From the NCBI GenBank assembly GCA_028023455.1, contig JAQFVV010006221.1, positions 10,902,825 through 10,966,824 on the forward strand: DNA of 64,000 nt, given 5' to 3'. The stretch is from Epiperipatus broadwayi (lineage: Eukaryota; Onychophora; Udeonychophora; Euonychophora; Peripatidae). Position numbers and translations under genes: made by a program. The notes beneath the pieces are model-generated. The model ran no database searches, was not told where the DNA came from, and saw nothing but the letters and a program-made list of their open reading frames with translations. This document shows positions 12,225 through 27,711 of the stretch, piece by piece; the first letter of the stretch is position 1; each line of letters opens with the position of its first letter.

Positions 12225-12840
12225 AAATTATGTAAAAGTTATAATGGAGAAAGAATGTTGTCTTTTTAAAGGAAACATTACAAAGTATATAGTACCAGAA
12301 TTTTAAAAGAAGGAAAAAAAAATTACAGAATAATAATATGAAAGAGCTATTGTGTTTTTATGAAAAGGAACAGAAAAACTTTCTCTAAGAAGAATTAAAA
12401 ATATTATAAAGTGTTCATTAGAGAAATGCTTAATAAAGATAAAGATTTGGGAAAATATAAATCTAATTTACTTAATGAAATGAATCCATGGAAACCGAAA
12501 AGTTTTATTGAATATTTAAATCAAAGTACTGAGAAGATGCATCGTAAAAGTCGCGCGGGAGAAAATATTAGCAAGAAATATTAGAAGAGAATATTTAGAA
12601 GTTTTCTTTACAGGATTAACTAATATCATAATTGATAATTGTATTAAATATTATAAAAACCAAGGATTATCATTCATGAACATTTATTGAACGAAGTGAT
12701 ATTTGTTTTACCTTAAAATTGAACAAGCAGGGAGAGGAACATTAAGTGAATGGAAAAGAAATGATAAACAATTTTTTTTGGGCTTTAGTATGAACGGTTT
12801 TTCAGGAAAATTTGATGAAGGAGTACAGTAAATATAGTTT
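12225..12840 (+). pseudogene. Decayed coding region of repeat B
   Basis: Coding-like blocks lie in shifting frames: KGNITKYIVPEF near 12270-12305; MKELLCFYEKEQKNFL near 12340-12387; LGKYKSNLLNEMNPWKPKSF near 12450-12505, continuing IEYLNQSTEKMHRKSRAGEN to about 12570; then EYLEVFFTGLTNIIIDNCIK near 12590-12650. Together they suggest one frameshifted reading frame following the ORF at 11962-12141. No zinc knuckle, protease or RT motif is visible. Confidence 0.4.
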
Positions 12841-12900
12841 GAATATTTTTTACTAATTTATTTTAAAATATAAAATGTTATGTGAGATTAGGGAAAACAT

Positions 12901-15900
12901 AAAACATAAATTTAGTAATATTAAAATTTAAATATAATAGCTTGATAAAATTAGAGAAATAGTGTTTAAAATAAAGTGTATGGATGTGAATCTTATATCT
13001 ACAAGGATCAACTGGATGGTGAAGCCTACGGAACGCAATTGAGGAGATAAAGGTCATTTGGTAATTTTAGTTGTTATTTATAATGCATAATGTATTTTTT
13101 TAGACCATCTATTGACCTAAGAATGAAGTGTGAAAGTCTTAATTATATGTACACATTTTATGCAACATTTTAACATATAATGAGATAGGAGTAATTCGGA
13201 ATATGCATGCAACAATTTATTTAAAGTATATTAATAATATAATTTAACAGAACAATTATGTGATTCTTTTGAAATTTCATGTGATAAAGTATTCAGATAT
13301 TTAAATAGTTTGTATATGATTAAATATACGGAGGAAAATAGTAAAAAGATTTTCTTATAGAACAGTGGAATAGTTTTAAAATATCAATGAATTTTATTAT
13401 TGTTAGTAATGCAGATATGTATTTATCGATGTACAGTATAGAAAAAATCTTGAGAAATAAGATTGGATAGTGACTTGGAAGTACTAGTGGAGAGGAAACC
13501 AAGATGATGTGTTTTTTTTTTAAGAAATAGGAAAATATAAGGGATTTGGATCATATTTAGTTTTGTGTGATTTAGTATAGTTAACAAAGTCCTATGACTG
13601 AACACATATGGTTTGGACAGTGTTTTGCATATCTTTAAACTTTTGATGTTAGAATAAAGCTGAAGAAATAGCTTTAGCATCGTTCCTATGATAGAGGTTG
13701 GTAGACAGGTAAAGGTCACTCCTCTATAGTGTCTTTTAATTCACTGTGCCATGATTGTCAAGGTATATGACAAGTAATATTCTAGTTGTATTTTGATCCT
13801 ATGCATCTATCTTTGCTATCCTTATTTCATGAATCTGCATCGGTCAGAAAGATATTTTCAAAGAAATAATGAATAAAATAGAACTGAAGATATGTTATCG
13901 TTTGTGTAAGAATAGTTTATTTGCTTGAATATATAGAATTGTGTAACTTTAAAATTGAAAGTCCAAAATATCATAAAGAGAGAAAGAATCATATAATACA
14001 TTGTAAAATTAATTCAGAAATGAATATAAGATTTTGAAAAGAAATCTAAACCAAGTATTTTAAAAGTGATAATAAAATTTGAATTTTTTTTTTTAAATAT
14101 TAATGTTGGAGGGAATGAGTATTGCATATTTATCAAGAGAAAATTCAATAAGCTATAATAAACATATACTTGTGCATGGTATATTAATAGTTATAATTAT
14201 ATCATCCAAAGTAAGGCTTGAATGAGAACATTAGGATTAATAAACATCGGATAATGAACAATAAAAACCTAATACCGAATGTAGAATAGTGTTTTGACTT
14301 TGTAAGATTCCATACAACCAATATGAAACTAAATTTTATTATTTTGTAGAATTTTATTACGAATGTAAATTTTGTAAAAAATGTAATTTTAATAATATTA
14401 GGGATGAAAAGTGTTTGTGATAATCATATAAGAAATGCATTTTGTAATAAGCTAACCATAATAATAAATCAAGTAATAATGCTGTATTTTCTTAAGTGTT
14501 AAAAAAAAAAAAATAAGATTTAACTAGGAAAAGTAAATAATATTTTGATTTCATTTTATAAACTAATAAACTAAGTTGAGATATGAAAGTAAGGGATATC
14601 CAATGTATATAGTGTAAAAATATTGTTAATTTATTTATGTTGTTAATAAACTTTGTTTTAAATTTGTTTTAAAGTTTTGTGTCCGAGTTGTTATTTCTCC
14701 ACATGGATGCATGAAATCACGATACATTTATAATTGAAACAGACATATAAATTTTGCACATAGGGTAAACATAAAAGTGTTATAAGAATTTTGAGAATTT
14801 ATTGGTATGTTAAAATTAAAAGATCATAATTTTATATTATTTATTGGTCATAAGTCGGTTGCCACAATATTACATTAAATTATATGCTAATGTTGCCACA
14901 CGTATTCTGTTGTCAGATTATTAAAATACTGCCACGTACATATTTATTTATTTCATTTTAGGAAGAAATAAGATTATATTATAATATTATTGATATTATT
15001 ATTATTATTATTATTATTTTATTATTATTAGTTGCTGGGTAGTAGATTATGACATAAAATTCCCTTTTCATATTTTACTACCGTAATTTTAAATCAGTTA
15101 GAATACAATTTATGAACCTGAGATTTTATTTATTTTGCTTCATTTTATTTAAGTAAGCTAGATTCTTGTTATAAAGAAGATTAAAATATGATTATTATTT
15201 TAATCGTAGTGAATAGAGCTCAGAAAGTCGTAAGAATACTATGAGTTAGTTATTTGGTATAGTAAAAAGGGGGGATAGTGTTCTTATGCCATTGAGGTAG
15301 TATCGTGTGGATAATGGCTCAATGTAGTCTATCTCGTTCCCTGTATTGTCACTCCATGTCTCATGAAAATAGTAAATATTTGTTTAATTCAATTTTAAAA
15401 TTGAACCGTATTTGTATTTTAAAATTAGAGCTAGTAATCATTTTAATTAATGCTGAATATTTCATTTATTTATTTGTTAACTGAGCTAGAACCCGTAATA
15501 TTCGTAATGAACAGTATATTTTGGGGTGAGAATGTGCAGGGGGAGGTTAGAATATATATATATAAAAATAATTAATGTACAAGTAAATGAGAAAATATAA
15601 GAAACTATTAAGAAACTATATACATTTATTTTTTACTACTTTCTGTTTTTTTTTTTTTTCTGGACTAAAAGTATGAATATAATGCCTCGTCTAAGCTGCC
15701 ATGTTCTTTTATTATTATTTTTTTCATTTCAGTCTATCCAAAAAATAATGCATTATAATTAGAATGAGATGTGGTTCATAATCTTCATTTAAATTACATC
15801 CAGATAAGGGTCCAATATAAAATATCAAGTAGGATTTTATAGATTGGTTAAATGAAGGAACAGAAGGATATTTTTTTTAGTTGCCTAAAAATGTCTGGCT

Positions 15901-15969
15901 CTATTTCAGACTTGGATTCCTGTCATAGTAAGTTAGTTTGCTAACACTGTGTGAGTTTGTTGTATATCA
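12901..15969. other. AT-rich region downstream of repeat B
   Basis: No firm feature. Points noted: a short protein-like frame near 12985-13050 (YIYKDQLDGEAYGTQLRR then stop), a polyadenylation-like TTAATAAACTTTG near 14645, (ATT)n at about 14985-15025, and two purine runs (AAAAAGGGGGGATAG at about 15265 and GCAGGGGGAGGTTAG at about 15537) that could be polypurine tracts of a ruined LTR element. Confidence 0.4.
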
Positions 15970-16211
15970 AACTTTTCTGTATACTCTCCTCATATACACT
16001 TCAATGCAATTTTTATATAATTCCTTCTTTATTTTCCTTACAGTTTTGACTATCCTGCAGTCTTCATCAGAGCTACTATAGAAAGAGTTAAAGTAATATA
16101 AGAGCTTTGATGAAGACTGCAGAATAGTCGAATCTGTAAGAAAAATAAAGGATGAATTATATAAAAATTGCATTGAGGTGTATATGAGGAGAGTGAGTAT
16201 ATAGAAAAGTG
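15970..16211. repeat. Foldback element, family 4, with hammerhead-like cores
   Basis: The outer arms ACTTTTCTGTATACTC and GAGTATATAGAAAAGT are reverse complements, and the pairing runs inward. The left half reads, on the minus strand, CTGATGAAGACTGCAGGATA then GTCAAAAC-TGTA. The right half reads, on the plus strand, TTGATGAAGACTGCAGAATA then GTCGAATC-TGTA. GACT/AGTC forms stem II. Combining the arms suggests an ancestral CTGATGA...GTCGAAAC-TGTA core; each arm has lost a different base. Stem I pairing is weak, so activity is doubtful. Confidence 0.75.
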
Positions 16212-16295
16212 TGATATATAAGAATATATGAAGAAAGATGCAAAGAAAATGAAAAGACAAAGATAAGAATAATAATACTGTTTGGTTTGTTGCAG

Positions 16296-16370
16296 TTGGA
16301 AGTGAGAGATCTCATTATCAATTCTGACACAAATCTGGTTCTGAATATTTTACGATCTCCAGAGCAATAA
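16296..16370 (+). CDS. Candidate 3'-terminal coding exon, unknown protein
   Basis: A strong acceptor (ACTGTTTGGTTTGTTGCAG) ends at 16295. One frame is then open for 24 codons to TAA at 16368-16370: it starts LEVRDLIINSDTNLVLNILR and continues SPEQ. The composition is clearly protein-like and the segment is GC-richer than its surroundings. An AATAAA overlaps the stop and another lies near 16512. Upstream exons would lie at lower coordinates on the plus strand; the foldback ending at 16211 would sit in the last intron. I do not recognise the protein. The lack of a second exon in view is the main weakness. Confidence 0.45.
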   Translation: MEVRDLIINSDTNLVLNILRSPEQ

Positions 16371-18405
16371 AGCCATATGTTTTTTAGTTCACTAACATAT
16401 ATACTTAAAAAATATTACAATGTATTTTTAAAAAATATTGTAAAAAAAGGTAATTTAGAAAAAAGTAAAAAACTAGATAAAAAAATATTTAGAGTTTCTT
16501 TTTTAAAGAAAAAATAAAATATAAGCTTCTAAAATATATATAATCTTATAAAGGAAGGACTCTGTTGTTTATATCTAAAAGAGAATAGTTATAATGATGA
16601 AACGTAACCCCCAGCGATGATAACAAATTAATTTTTTTAATGCTTTTCAAAATCTAAATTTAAGAAAACTAAAACATAATTCTTTATTAAATATTGTTTA
16701 GAATAAAGCTTGTTCACTATTAAATTAAATTTTCTGCAAAGAATGTCAAATGATAGCTGAGAAATCTTATCATTTATCTTTTCAACAAGCTCTGAATGGT
16801 GCACATTATAAAATGATTTATTTTACTAAACTGCACCTTAGTAAAATTGAAGCAATAAGGGTAGGTTTTCTAGAATGAAATTTGATCATAAATTCTAATT
16901 CTTGTCATTAGAAAATAAAGGGTTTATGCTACTCATTTCTTTGTAGTGAGAACAAATTTGGAAAACTAAGACATTAAAAAAAAAATTGTTGAAAGAAATA
17001 TTTCTATTTGTTTTCTAAATTAAATATAAGCTTTTAATAAAATAAATAAAACCAGATAGTTTATTTTAAAAAATACGTTACAAAAAATATATGCAGCTAT
17101 TTATCTATAATATAATTTCGAATATTTAAGTTATTTCAAAATTAGTACTTAATGTATTACTAAAAATAGTATACAACATTAAGTTAGGATTCACTTTTAA
17201 AATATCTTATTTATTTTACTTAATTCAATGATTTTTAAAAAAAGTTTCATTATTTAAAACATTTACTAAAAACACTTCTTCATAAATCTTGAAATAAATT
17301 ATTGTTAGACAAACAAACGCACACAGATATATGATAGAATTTATAACTTAGCTGTTAAGATATGTGGTTAAGGTAAAAGAGGTATCACTATATATAAAGC
17401 ATCTTACAATAGGCTTAAAAACGCAGAACATCGGAATAAATTTTAAAAAGGAGACTTTGGAAGTTATTTTTTTAAGCATTTATCAGCGTAGATTCACACT
17501 ATTTTTATTATGAACTTAATCAAAAATCAAAAAAATTTAAATAAATAAAAAAAATATTTTTAAATAATTGTGTTAAAAAATGAAATTATATCCACAACAA
17601 AAAACATACAAATATAAAAAAAAAAAATACCATACCATCAGTATTAATATAAACTGCATAACTCATAAAAACGATTATATTGCTAAATATCAAAATAATA
17701 TCCTTAATATAAATATTTATTGTATTTTTATGTCCTATTTTGTCGTAAATGTTAGTTATTTTTATTATGGCTTAATGCAAGTTTACTATAAATAAACTTC
17801 TGAGTTTGTATAATTTTGGGAGTAAATAATTTATTTAAAAAGTCTAGCATTCTTTCTGCATAGGTTAATATATTTATACTTTAAATTTAAAGGAAACTCA
17901 ATTATTAAACTAAAATATAGATTTTATATTAAAATTCCAATAGAACTCTGTTGAGGTTATTTTGAAAGACATCATTATTTTAAACTGATAATGTATAAAT
18001 ATTTGATTTTTTTGTAATTTTCTATATGTTATTTTGTTGTATATAATGTATCCTTCAAAATGTGTCAATACATAAATAGCCCCGCCCCATTTATTGCACT
18101 TGATACTGCATAAATTAGAAAAACTTTTTATTTGAAATGAAAAGTGTTTGTTTATGCATTAAATATTTTTCTTAATGTGTTTTTATATATTTTTTAATAA
18201 TAAAAACAATTATTCAAAAGAAATAACAACACTTAAATTAATAAATTGTAATTATATCAGACACATGAATTCGTTAAATTTAGTTTCAATTGTCCAAATT
18301 TAAGCACTATCAAAATAAATAGATTGATTTTTAATTATGAAATGTTAAGTTTTTGTTTTTATTAGTATATCTTTCACCTTTGTTCAATACTATCATAACC
18401 ATCCA
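16371..18405. other. AT-rich DNA, no supported gene
   Basis: Low-complexity sequence. A weak acceptor followed by nine open codons near 16945 (ENKFGKLRH then stop) was seen but is too short to call. Confidence 0.55.
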
Positions 18406-18484
18406 TCATCCAGAAGCCAAACCAACCTCTTGTACTACAGATACATTTGAAACATACACTTTTTCAAATAAACCATCAATGTAA
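18406..18484 (-). CDS. Exon-like segment, unknown protein
   Basis: On the minus strand an AG at 18485-18486 precedes 25 open codons ending in TGA at 18406-18408. The peptide starts YIDGLFEKVYVSNVSVVQEV and ends GLASG, with natural residue balance. The acceptor lacks a good pyrimidine tract, so this may instead be a repeat-derived fragment. No homology is recognised. Confidence 0.28.
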
Positions 18485-19226
18485 CTTCATATACTCATTA
18501 TTTTAAAATATATTTAATTTCATATAGCTTCTATTCTATCACACATTACTGAAATATATGATCAAAGATATGTGACAAAGATAAATGACTGTCTGTTTTA
18601 AAGAATTTTCTGAGGGATGCAATATATAAGAATAAAAAAATCATTTACATAAAAATTCCAGAAATTTATATATATATTTAATTCCATAAAAATTTATGTT
18701 ATTAATCAGCAGACCCTCATCTAAACCCATTCTAAAATTCTAATGTGGAGTCACTTTTCAAAGAACTCAATAGTTTATTTTAAGTAAAATTATATATATA
18801 AACTCTTACCATAAATTATACAAACTCAAAAATGTATATACTTATTATATATTTATTTGCTGTTTAATTATATATATATATATGTAGATTTAAAACCACT
18901 GCAATAAATTCTACAATATTCAGAATACCAATATATAAAAATAATTAATAACTATAACCAGATTGTGTCATGTCCTGAATAGCATTTTATAATTAAAATT
19001 AGAAAAAAAAATCCCATTAAAATCAAGTAATATTAATGTTCCTATGTAAGTGGTTGCCTGTCATATTTACAAAATATGCCTCTTTGATTTTTTTTTCTTC
19101 AAATTATTTTCCATATATAAAATAAAAACATTAATGGTGTGGAACTTTAATTAGTTTTGGAGATGTGGAATCACACTATTATGCTCTTATTTTTTAGTGC
19201 TAATCTTTTTAAGATCATCATGTAAT
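18485..19226. other. AT-rich DNA, nothing supported
   Basis: Short (TA)n runs near 18800 and 18870 only. Confidence 0.6.
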
Positions 19227-19241
19227 AAAATGACTGTTATT

Positions 19242-19346
19242 TTTTTTTCTCATGTGTCATAGCATCAGCCGGGAAGCAAACCCGCTAACCAGGGACAACT
19301 GCTTGCAAAGCAGCCGTCACTGACCTCTCGACCACCAATGCTTGAC
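19242..19346 (-). mobile_element. tRNA-derived SINE
   Basis: Same family as 8570-8670: minus-strand A-box-like region TGGTCGAGAGGTCA, anticodon-stem CTGCTTTGCAAGCAG, B-box-like GGGTTTGCTTCCCGG, then GATGCTATGACACATGAG and an A-run. Flanked by the duplication AAAATGACTGTTATT at 19227-19241 and 19347-19361. No functional tRNA is implied. Confidence 0.85.
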
Positions 19347-19361
19347 AAAATGACTGTTATT

Positions 19362-20021
19362 GCATTTTGATAAATATACTTCACAATATGATAATAACTC
19401 ACATCTACATCTTGATAATATGAAGCTTTAATAGTGATGAAAATACTTGTAGAATGAAATGCATTTTTATTTCCTACAAATATCCATTGCTAAGATGCTA
19501 TTCAGGATGGCAGATATGTCATAAACTGGTTATAGCTATTATTTATTTTTATATATTGGAATTTTAAATATTGTAAAATATATTCTAATGATTTTTAATT
19601 TATTATATTTATTTTATCTGTTTACATAAATATAATTGCTATCTCAATTCTTTAACAATATAAAAATCCATGAAATTATCTAATTCAATATATTAATTCA
19701 CTGGAGAAAGAGGAATTGTTATTTGCAGGATGTCAAGAAAAATATTACCTTTTTCCATTCTCACACCTATAAAAGATAGTTGTCTGGGTTTACATTTTAT
19801 AAGAACTTGGGTTTGAAATAAAAGTGGATCTTTTTTATTGCACTAAAACCAAAACAAAAAAATCTATTGCACCCGTTAAAAGAGAAAAACTTGTTTAGCT
19901 TCAGAATTATCAATTAGAAATTAATAGTTTTCTGGCAACATCAAAAGATAAAAAGGTTTCTGATTCCATCTCAATTCTTCACCAATGTAAGAATCCATTA
20001 AAATATCTAATTCCACATATA
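19362..20021. other. AT-rich DNA, nothing supported
   Basis: No open frames or repeat matches worth noting. Confidence 0.55.
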
Positions 20022-20115
20022 TATGTAAAATAATATTCATACAAAATTTAAATATAAAATTTTAACAATATTTATTGTACCAAAAACACTTTCAATTTTT
20101 TACATCATCAGTTTG
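20022..20115 (-). repeat. Single-arm copy of foldback family 5
   Basis: Minus strand reads CTGATGATGTAAAAAATTGA then AAGTG...GGTACAATAAATATTG and continues TTAAAATTTTATATTTAAA, matching the arms at 20308-20536. It keeps the CTGATGA block that both palindrome arms have lost, which helps define the family core. Confidence 0.7.
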
Positions 20116-20307
20116 CAAAAAAATGATAAAATAAAAAAGGCCATTTATAGATTCTCAGATTATTACAAGGCAACAATTTAAATAAATGCCATAACTATAA
20201 GTATTCATTAAAGAAATCCATTCTAGCTTGGAGTGTTATAATCGTTCATATTTTGTACACTATCCTTTATAGCCAGCTATTCCTTTTGTTTCTGTAATAT
20301 GTAATAA

Positions 20308-20536
20308 CCTTTTCATACTCTGCTATTCTGAATATTAATGTAAAATAAAACTCATGCAGAGTTTAAATACAAAATTTTAACAATATTTATTGTACCAAGT
20401 ATACTTTCAATATTTTCATGTGAAAATATCAGTAATATATTTGGTGCAATAAATATTGTTAAAATTTTATATTTAAACTCTGTATGAGAATTATTTTACA
20501 TTAATATTCAGAATAGCAGAGTATGGAAATATTATA
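20308..20536. repeat. Foldback element, family 5
   Basis: A long palindrome centred near 20420: the left arm CATACTCTGCTATTCTGAAT is mirrored by ATTCAGAATAGCAGAGTATG on the right, with pairing through nearly the full arm. Each arm runs outward from a TGTGAAAATAT-type centre. CTGATGA is missing from this copy but present in the single arm at 20022-20115. Whether this family ever had a functional hammerhead is unclear because the region after GAAA does not fit as well as in families 1 to 4. Confidence 0.8.
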
Positions 20537-20605
20537 TATATATTATATATATATATATATTGTAACCAATTGGATTACATAGCACACACTAATATATATA
20601 TATAT

Positions 20606-23870
<3,265 letters not shown>

Positions 23871-24018
23871 GAAAGTAAAAGTAAAAATAAACACAGACAA
23901 AAATTATAGTAGATATTTTCTACATTCATTGAAATAAAAAAATAATAACTCTGATTTAAAATATCGTTATATTGTTTTATAAATTAAACTTTTAAAAGGT
24001 CTGAATAAATATATATAT

Positions 24019-26914
24019 TGTATTATTATTATTCTGATTGTGAAATGTAAAAACACAATACTTGTTTTTGAATTTTTTTTAATTAATTAAAACATGCTTG
24101 TTTTCAAAGAGATTAGAGAGAGAAAAATAAAAACTCTGTTTTCAATCAAGGTGTTGTTATTACCTCAGACAATTTTATAAAAAGACTGATAAAAATATCA
24201 GTCAAGTCTGGATAATGATTTTTGAAGAGAGCAGTCTGGATAATAATTTTTGTAAGAATAGTCAGTCAGCTGAAGAGTTGGTTACAATATTTTGTTGTAA
24301 CTTGATGAAGTGCAGCAGTTGGTTTTATCTGACCATACAATTTGCAGAATAGCTATCATAAACTTATGTAGCTGAAGGCAAGATAGTACACTGTTTTCCT
24401 TAGCAGGAGTTTGTATTTACATGGAGAAAATGACCCACTTCTTTGTGCTGAAATTCATAGCTTTAAATGTGGAGAGGATAGTTGCTTGCCTGAAATCTAT
24501 TAAACCAAGACAGCTGCTTGCCTGGAACAGTTCTACACAGATGGGAGACCAACTATGAACCAACATTATACATGGATTATACTTTTTTCTGATGATGATG
24601 ATCTCTAAAACAAACTTATCAGGGAACCCAAGCTTGGTGAAGAAGAAATTATATATATATGCTGACATATCTAAAGACTGAGAAGAACAGATAGAAATAT
24701 ACATAGCTGTGGTGAGTAAAGTTAAATATGATAACAAAATTTTAAATAATTTTTTTAGTAAAATTACATTTTGAAAGTGATGCGTGAGTTTGTACTTTTT
24801 ATGTTTGTAGTCAGTGTATTGTTGAGTGGGGCTGTCTGGATGCAGTGTGTTCATGATGCTCTGAAGTATGGGCTCGGCACTGTCTAGACCTAGATGTTGA
24901 GCTCCCAGAGTAGTCCAGCAGTGAATATATATAGGCCTCATGAATAGGCCTTGGTCTCATGAATAGACCTTGTTTATACCCCTAAGTCTCATATTTTTTC
25001 TGAATACTACTCTTTGAGGATGATCTGTATAGGCACTTAGAAGGGGCAGTGCTTAAAAATGAGGTATTTTCTCATGACATCATGGAGCTTTACTGATAGT
25101 CCAGTTGGCTGTCTGCTTATCATGGCATGGGGAGTTGCAGTTCATGTATTCACTTTTGCTATCTCATCTTGCCTACTTTATCAGCATTAACTCATCAATC
25201 AGAAAGATGTCTTAAAATTTATATATATTTTTTATTCTATAAAACGATATTAGTTTAAAATCATTTATTAAAAAAGAAAAAAACTGTTTAAAGTTATATT
25301 TATAATTTAGAAAAAAAAATACACACAAAGCTATAATTAATAGTCAAAAAAAAAATTTCCAAAAATCTTTTAGACTAGAAAAAAGAAAGACATTTTAAAT
25401 CAATTAACTGTCAAAAATTTGATAGTTCTTATTTTAAAGAAAAAGTCTATATTCAGCAAAGATATTAAATTGCGAAAATAATCTTTCATAATTTTATTGT
25501 GATAAATACAAATGTTATGTATATAAATTAATGTTTTGCACGTCTGTGCAAATTATATATACATGTTTCAGTAAACCTAGTATGTAAAATGTATTTCATT
25601 TAACTGAAACTTCAATCATTTATTGTATTTTATATAATTTAAGATATTGATAATTATTTTGTAGCAAGTCAAATAGGTTCAGAAAATTCATGCACTTGCA
25701 CATATGTGTGTGTATATATGTCAATTGTATTGCAAATATCAATGCTTGTCGATTATAACACATGTGTAAAATTTAATCATTTTTAATATTAATTGTATAT
25801 TATAAATGGCACGTCTGTGTGCACATATATGTAAACAGGTAACAATTTGAATTTTGAATACTAATTATGTAAATAAGCATTTTTTATAGCGCTATGTTTT
25901 ATAAATTGTAATACATTAAAGATCAGCCTTTTCAAGCTATTGTGCATGTGCTTTTTATGAGTGTTAATAATAAATGAATACTTTCATTCCCAACACAAGA
26001 TTATGTAAATCAATGTAATAATTTGAATTTTGAATAGTAATTACATAAATTAACGTAATAATTTGAATTTTGTATAGTAATTTTGTAAGTCACAAAATAT
26101 GATAATTTTTTTATATTGTATATTATTCAAAATCAGACCTTAAATATCATTTATTTTTTTGTAATTAATAAACTTGTATTTAATTGTTAAAAATTGTTTT
26201 CATCATCTCTTGGTCACATACAGTAATAGAGCTTATGTTCTCTGAGCTAGATTCGTGCACAGGATGAATATATAAATGGGGATGTGTATTTAGTGCTTTG
26301 AGGCATCCAGAGATGATCAGTCATCATCCTGGTTGGTGCATAAGATTATATTCTTTAAAGCCCATGCACTATATTTTATTTTTAGTTGAGTCTTATTAAA
26401 AGTTAAGTTTATAGCTGGCCTTTACAAGTGGCCTGAGCACTGATGATGATCAGCATGTTTTAAATGTCCCAGCATTATTGTTTAGATTTTCTACTTATGT
26501 ATTCTAATGGATTAGCACTTAGTTTGTGCCTCCAAGATATGTTTAAATAATTGCCCAATCTGGCAAAGGCTCAATAGTTAGCCTGGTCTACAGAAGACCC
26601 ATTTCCGATCCAGTCACAAGGTTGACTATTGATTTATATTTTTTTATTGTTCACATCCAGCCACAAGATGGACTGTTGATATATTGTACTGATTTGTTTA
26701 TTCCCATTAATGTTGATGAATGGTCTTTTACTTATGCTGATATTTACTTTATAATGCTGTTTGATGGTTAATTAAGCTTTAGTTGCTCTTTTGAGTTGCT
26801 GGCTGATCTCTCAATGATCTCTCAGAGATTTTGTATTTACTTGGGGTTGATGATGATTTTGCCATCACTCCAGGTTCACTTATTTTTATTTTCTTTCAAT
26901 ACCCCCATCCCATT

Positions 26915-26917
<3 letters not shown>
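24019..26917 (-). mobile_element. Possible solo LTR of a second family (C)
   Basis: On the minus strand this interval begins TGTAATGGGATGGGGG at 26917 and ends ...AATAATACA at 24019. Both ends are TG...CA and sit directly in TA repeats, and the 2.9-kb length matches family A. A TATA-like GGCCTATATATATTCAC lies near 24924-24938, about two thirds along, as expected for a promoter in a long U3. The body is GC-richer than the surroundings. Inside, a plus-strand frame at about 24405-24500 reads like protein (LYLHGENDPLLCAEIHSFKC) and a minus frame begins MRPIYIHCWTTLGAQHLGLD. Neither has a known domain. No second copy exists in the window, so the call rests on its ends. Confidence 0.35.
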
Positions 26918-26952
<35 letters not shown>

Positions 26953-26958
26953 AATGGG

Positions 26959-26989
<31 letters not shown>

Positions 26990-26990
26990 C
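26918..26990. repeat. (TA)n tract with inverted LTR-C end
   Basis: A TA tract (26918-26949) is followed by TGTAATGGGATAC, a second copy of the first 12 bases of putative LTR C in opposite orientation, and another TA tract. The arrangement CCCATTACA-(TA)n-TGTAATGGG is palindromic. Confidence 0.85.
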
Positions 26991-27711
26991 TGTAACCTCT
27001 AAAGTTAACCAAATTGTAACTTATAAAGAATAATATGAAATGAAAGGACAACATATAGCTATGTTCAGTGGGTTTATAATATAAAATTTCATATGCTATA
27101 ATAAGAAGATATAAAGAGGAAACGTTTATAATAAAATATTATGAAAATATGAAGTAATGCTATTAATAAATTTGGAGAAGAAGAAATTTCAACTCATTCT
27201 AGCATATATAAAAAACTCTTAATATTGTGAAAATATGCCACTAAGGTTACATTCACATTTCTTTCATTTACAAAAAGATCTACTACAACAATCACTTAAT
27301 CCATCACTTTAGTATATTCTAGTCATCTCATTGCTTTGATCAGATAAAGCATTATTTAATCCTTATTAAGTTTAAAATGTTCTTTGAAAATCTATGTCAC
27401 ATAAGATCTATCTTTTGAATGTACTTTCTTCATTATCAAAATAAATTTAACTAATATGGTTTATTAATCAAATCAGGGTATCTCAGGGCAATATGATCTC
27501 ATTTAAATTATAAAATAAATTCTTTTAAACTCTTTATCCTAGAATAACTCTACTTAAAGAACTTATAAATATAAACTGGGTTGTTGTAAAATTAAATTTT
27601 ATAATAGAATAATAAATATGATTTTCAAATATTAATAGTAATAGTAACAAGTCAGATGTCACATGACTTATATATAGCTTGCACTTACAAATATGTAAAA
27701 TGGCGGTAATT
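26991..27711. other. AT-rich DNA, nothing supported
   Basis: No repeat or exon signal recognised. Confidence 0.55.

Larger units (their letters stand above)
10878..12900 (+). mobile_element. Dispersed repeat B, copy 1 (probable retroelement)
   Basis: It begins TGTGCCCTTATCTATAGGTC directly after a TA repeat and matches 62560-64000 almost base for base, with small indels and one extra stretch of about 130 bp in the second copy near 63190-63320. The first ~1,080 bases are non-coding and include a TATAAGATCG box near 11795. Then follows a short ORF at 11962-12141. Coding-like but broken frames continue to about 12840. A TG start against a TA tract resembles the LTRs of family A here, but I could not locate a matching CA end, primer-binding site or pol. 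Assignment to the LTR class is therefore inference. Confidence 0.6.

Noticed and set aside
24417-24941. 174-codon minus-strand ORF as a host gene
   Set aside because: It changes character part-way to Ile/Leu/Phe-rich sequence, spans the putative LTR-C promoter, and shows no domain; it is more likely fortuitous.
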